A stretch of DNA of 20,474 bases from JAIOQA01 sp035493675 (GTDB lineage: Bacteria; Myxococcota_A; Polyangia; Haliangiales; Haliangiaceae), in assembly GCA_035493675.1 (NCBI GenBank), contig DATJIA010000190.1:1-20474 (forward strand), read 5' to 3'. Shown piece after piece: positions 17,814 through 20,474 of this stretch. A program made the position numbers and the translations under genes. Positions within the stretch are counted from its first letter, which is position 1; each line of letters opens with the position of its first letter. The notes beneath the pieces were generated by a model. The model had not been told where the DNA came from. It saw nothing but the letters and a program-made list of their open reading frames with translations, and did not search any database.

Positions 17814-19511
17814 GTGGCTGACCTCGTGATCGGCGGGCGGCGCGCGAACCCGCAGAAATGGGTGCGCGCGGTCGGATTCGTCGTCGCGATCGTCGTCGCC
17901 GCGTTCGTCGTCGCGTGGTTCATCTATCGCCGCGCCGTGTCGTACGACGTCCCCGCCGGCGTCGCGCCGAGTGATCCCCTCGTGATCGAGCCCGCGAATG
18001 GTGGGCCACCGCACCTTCGATACGGCTCCGCGTCGCTCGCATGGGCGGGATCGATCGCGGTCCTGCGGGTCGCCGGCGACGCCCACGCGATCGGCGCGGC
18101 GGAGGGGCGGCTGCTCGCCGCCGACGTCGCCGCGGTCGGCAAGGGCTTCGCCGCGCCGATGGACGGCGCGATCGGTGGCGGCGCGCTCACGCACGGCATG
18201 CGCGTGTCGTGGCGCTACCGCTTCCTCGACGACGGCATGTCCGAGGATCAGCGGCGCGCGATCGCCGGCATGATGCGCGGCGCCGACGCGAGCGGCGTCG
18301 AGATCGATTACCAGGATCTCGTCCGCGATCAGACCGCGCTCGACGTCGGCGTGCCCGCGCCGTACTCGGGCGAGGCGCGCACGCACGTGCTCGCGCGCGG
18401 GCTGACGTTCGTCGTGCCGCAGCCCGATCGCGCGGGCCGCGTGTGGATCGGGCGCAGCTTCGCGTTGCCCGGCACCGGCGACGGCGGCGACGCCGCGGCG
18501 GCGCATCCGGTCGTGCGGTTCCTCAAGCCGGCGAAGGGCTTCCCGTGGGCGGGCGTCGGGTGGGCCGGGCTCGCGGGCGCGGTGACCGGCATCAACAGCG
18601 AGGGCTTGGTCGTCACCGTGAATCCCGTGCGCGCGGGCGACGTCCGCGCGACCCGCACCGCGCGCCCGATCGCGCTGCTCGCGCGATCGATCCTCGAGCA
18701 GTGCGCGTCGATCGACGACGCGGTCAAGCTCGCCGACGCGACGCCGACGCTGGGCGCCGCCGCGATCACGATCGTCGACGGCAAGACCGGCCACTGGGCG
18801 GTGCTCGAGCGCACGCCCGCGAAGATGATCGTGTCGCGCGATCCGCCGGCGCCCGCGGTCGGCGATCTCCTGGTCGCGCCCGCGTTCGCCGATGATCTCG
18901 AGAACGATCGCGGCAAGCGCACGCTGCCGACGGTCGCGCGGCTCGCGCGCGTCGCGAAGCTCGCGCGCACGCCGCTCGCGGATCCCCTCTCCGTCGTGAA
19001 TCTCTTGCGCGATCGGCGCGGCGCCGACGACGTGCCGCTCGCCGCCGGTCATCGCGGCGCGATCGACGACGCCGCGGCCGTCCACGTCGTCGTGATCGAT
19101 CCGTTCGCGATGCAGATGTGGGTCGCCGACGGCGGCGCGTCGTCACGCTTCCGCGCGTTCGATCTGCGCTTCGAGCTGCGCGGCGAGGGCGACCGCCCCG
19201 CCCCGCCCGCCGACGTCGCCGCGGCCGAGAGCACCGATCCGACCGACGCCGCGATCCGCGCCTCGCGCGAAGATCTCCGCGCCGCGCGCGCCGCGCTCGC
19301 CGACGACGAACCGGCGCGCGCCGACGAAGCCGTCGCGCGCGCGCTCGCCCGCACGCCGGCGCTCCCCGAGGCGCTCGAGCTCGCCGGCGCCACCGCCCGC
19401 GCGCGCGGCGATCGCGACGCCGCGAAGAAGGCCTATCAAGCGTGGTTCGACGGTCGCCCGGACGATCCCGGCGCCGAAGAAGAGATCAGAGCGCAGCTCG
19501 GCGGGCTGTGA
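17814..19511 (+). CDS. Membrane-anchored C45/Ntn-hydrolase-like protein with TPR-like C-terminus
   Basis: GTG 17814 gives 565 residues. An N-terminal anchor at 17-38 (VRAVGFVVAIVVAAFVVAWF) is followed by an extracytoplasmic domain, about 60-455, resembling the C45 acyltransferase/amidohydrolase family. Matching segments are AIGAAEGRLLAADV, then GWAGLAGAVTGINSEGLVVT (249-268), then RSILEQCASIDDAVKLA and ITIVDGKTGHWAVLE. In active members a Cys in a G-C-T/S context becomes the N-terminal nucleophile. Here the corresponding place appears to read R195-G-L197-T-F, and the only Cys in the protein is C297, so it is probably inactive or uses another residue. Residues about 475-560 form helical repeats (AARAALADDEPARADEAVAR, AGATARARGDRDAAKKAYQA) like one or two TPRs. 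Family match is moderate; the loss of Cys is direct from sequence, but the alignment is by eye. Confidence 0.8.
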   Translation: MADLVIGGRRANPQKWVRAVGFVVAIVVAAFVVAWFIYRRAVSYDVPAGVAPSDPLVIEPANGGPPHLRYGSASLAWAGSIAVLRVAGDAHAIGAAEGRLLAADVAAVGKGFAAPMDGAIGGGALTHGMRVSWRYRFLDDGMSEDQRRAIAGMMRGADASGVEIDYQDLVRDQTALDVGVPAPYSGEARTHVLARGLTFVVPQPDRAGRVWIGRSFALPGTGDGGDAAAAHPVVRFLKPAKGFPWAGVGWAGLAGAVTGINSEGLVVTVNPVRAGDVRATRTARPIALLARSILEQCASIDDAVKLADATPTLGAAAITIVDGKTGHWAVLERTPAKMIVSRDPPAPAVGDLLVAPAFADDLENDRGKRTLPTVARLARVAKLARTPLADPLSVVNLLRDRRGADDVPLAAGHRGAIDDAAAVHVVVIDPFAMQMWVADGGASSRFRAFDLRFELRGEGDRPAPPADVAAAESTDPTDAAIRASREDLRAARAALADDEPARADEAVARALARTPALPEALELAGATARARGDRDAAKKAYQAWFDGRPDDPGAEEEIRAQLGGL

Positions 19512-19541
19512 TCCGACGCGAGGGTTTGCGAGTTGGATGCG

Positions 19542-20303
19542 CTAGGCGAAGCCGCGCCGGAAGGCATCCATCCCTCGTTCGGCAGCACCGTCACGTGCCC
19601 AGGCATCAGGGCCATCTCGTCTCATGAGAGAGATCTCGACACCTTCACGCGAGAGACGATCGAGAAAGCGGGCGACCTGATCCCTATGGCGGGTCTCACA
19701 GATCGACGCGACGTCCTGGCCCGCCAGGAACGGTGCCGCATCTTCGAATGCGAGTTGCTGCTCAAATACTTCGTCCGTGAAACGTCGGTCGTCGTCATCA
19801 TCGACATACAGGGCGATGGTATGCGCGAGGTCACCGAGGTCCTTCTCGCGAGCACCTGGCCGATCGAGGTACGCCACCATCTTCAACACGATGATCGAAG
19901 GAACTGAAGCGACGTTGACTTCCGCGCCGTCTCCAAGAGCGAGCGGTGTTGGCTGATGATGTCGGAGCGCGAGGTCGAGACCAGCAGCATTCATCTCGTA
20001 CCCGTCGGGCCAGTGAATCACGCCGCTTTCCAGGATCGTGCGACTCGATGGAACAAGATCGAATTTGGTTCCATTGGTGCCAAACCAGCGATGCGAAAAT
20101 GAGGGATGCGGTCGCCAGGTGCGAGGCACGATGCTGGGAAGGTCGGAAACGTCGACCGCTACAGTTAGATCGAGATCGTCGGTGATTCGGCGTAGGAACC
20201 GCGGATTGGCGATCCGCAACGCCGCGGCGCCGAGCAGTACTACGTCGCGATCGGTGCCGACGACGAATTCGCGCAAATCGGCTCGCGCGATGTCGGGAAT
20301 CAT
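19542..20303 (-). CDS. AbiEii-type nucleotidyltransferase, probable toxin of a type IV-like module
   Basis: The 253-residue protein has the nucleotidyltransferase core: VVLLGAAALRI (21-31) with the Gly/Ala turn, then RRITDDLDLTV, where T41-D-D43-L-D45 supplies the metal-binding Asp pair, and D82 in KFDLVPSS as the likely third Asp. The later segment SIIVLKMVAYLDRPGAREKD then DLGDLAHTI is typical of AbiEii/AbiGii-like proteins. These transfer nucleotides, some to tRNA ends, and act as toxins or phage-abortive factors, usually encoded after an AbiEi-like antitoxin. Here the upstream gene overlaps by four bases (ATGA). G+C content is lower and codons such as GTA, TTT, GGA, AAA and TCA, rare in the rest of the window, are used, suggesting recent acquisition. 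Toxin activity is inferred. Confidence 0.85.
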   Translation of the reverse strand: MIPDIARADLREFVVGTDRDVVLLGAAALRIANPRFLRRITDDLDLTVAVDVSDLPSIVPRTWRPHPSFSHRWFGTNGTKFDLVPSSRTILESGVIHWPDGYEMNAAGLDLALRHHQPTPLALGDGAEVNVASVPSIIVLKMVAYLDRPGAREKDLGDLAHTIALYVDDDDDRRFTDEVFEQQLAFEDAAPFLAGQDVASICETRHRDQVARFLDRLSREGVEISLMRRDGPDAWARDGAAERGMDAFRRGFA

Positions 20304-20474
20304 GGCGCGGCGCTCGAGGCAAAGGAATCGAGAAGCTCGGCGGCCGCTTCTCGTTGCCGTTCGTCGGCACCGACGAGCATCTCGGCGTAAGCGAGTAGCG
20401 GGTGAACTGTATCGGGCCGCGGTCCCTCGAGAGCGACACGTCCACGAGGAAACCGCAGAAGGAGAAGGTTGCCG
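20300..20474 (-). CDS. C-terminal end of the partner gene (possible AbiEi-like antitoxin), truncated by window edge
   Basis: The frame is open from the window edge to a TGA that overlaps the nucleotidyltransferase ATG. Only the last 57 residues are visible. They include NLLLLRFPRGRVALEG, then VHPLLAYAEMLVGADERQR and EAAAELLDSFASSAAP at the end: a strand, then two helices. I cannot name the family from this part. Position and four-base overlap are those of the antitoxin in AbiE-type operons, so an AbiEi-like or other DNA-binding antitoxin is the best guess. A longer minus-strand open frame in another phase here (19831-20445) is a shadow. Confidence 0.6.
   Translation of the reverse strand, partial: GNLLLLRFPRGRVALEGPRPDTVHPLLAYAEMLVGADERQREAAAELLDSFASSAAP

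Noticed and set aside
19533..19907. Plus-strand open frame of 124 codons opposite the nucleotidyltransferase
   Set aside because: No recognisable motif; the opposite strand carries intact nucleotidyltransferase motifs and a coupled partner gene.

Overview
This is a very G+C-rich window from a Gram-negative bacterium. It carries an outer-membrane assembly pair (TamB/Omp85), lipoproteins, a DsbD-type reductase and a probable outer-membrane barrel protein. Third codon positions are almost always G or C, genes overlap by 1-14 bp, and several proteins (multi-zinc-ribbon membrane protein, family-less lipoproteins) are of a kind common in Myxococcota. A myxobacterium-like member of the Myxococcota is my best guess; this is inference, as no rRNA or marker gene is present.

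Layout. 1-7024 (+): end of a TamB-like gene, a translationally coupled Omp85/TamA-like gene, a PAP2 phosphatase, a 47-residue basic protein, a hotdog thioesterase and YgfZ. 7034-9751 (+): a lipoprotein with a degenerate two-lobed aspartic-protease look, then ModB and ModC, all overlapping; no ModA is present. 9757-9867: a nested palindromic repeat between convergent genes. 9854-14950 (-): pheA-hisC-lipoprotein-aroA-PPTase, a tight operon whose first four genes are joined by ATGA overlaps. 14951-14984: a divergent promoter region. 14985-16346 (+): DsbD-like reductase. 16369-17690 (-): a secreted beta-rich protein and a membrane protein with three zinc ribbons. 17814-19511 (+): a membrane-anchored C45/Ntn-hydrolase-like protein with a TPR-like tail. 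19542-20474 (-): an AbiEii-type nucleotidyltransferase and the end of its partner gene, in DNA of visibly lower G+C and different codon use, probably acquired.

How they fit together. TamB and Omp85 insert outer-membrane proteins. PheA and AroA work in the shikimate and phenylalanine branch, and HisC can supply aromatic or histidinol-phosphate transamination. ModBC would import an oxyanion if a binding protein is encoded elsewhere. DsbD passes electrons to periplasmic thiols. The right edge looks like a toxin-antitoxin or defence module.

No stretch above 300 bases lacks a gene. I saw no tRNA, rRNA, CRISPR array, insertion sequence or replication origin. The best leads are two different palindromic elements that touch coding sequence (one inside a signal peptide, one supplying a stop codon), apparent leaderless promoters, likely inactive enzyme-fold proteins, the bTHX-like small protein, and a strong dependence of Asp codon choice on the next base.
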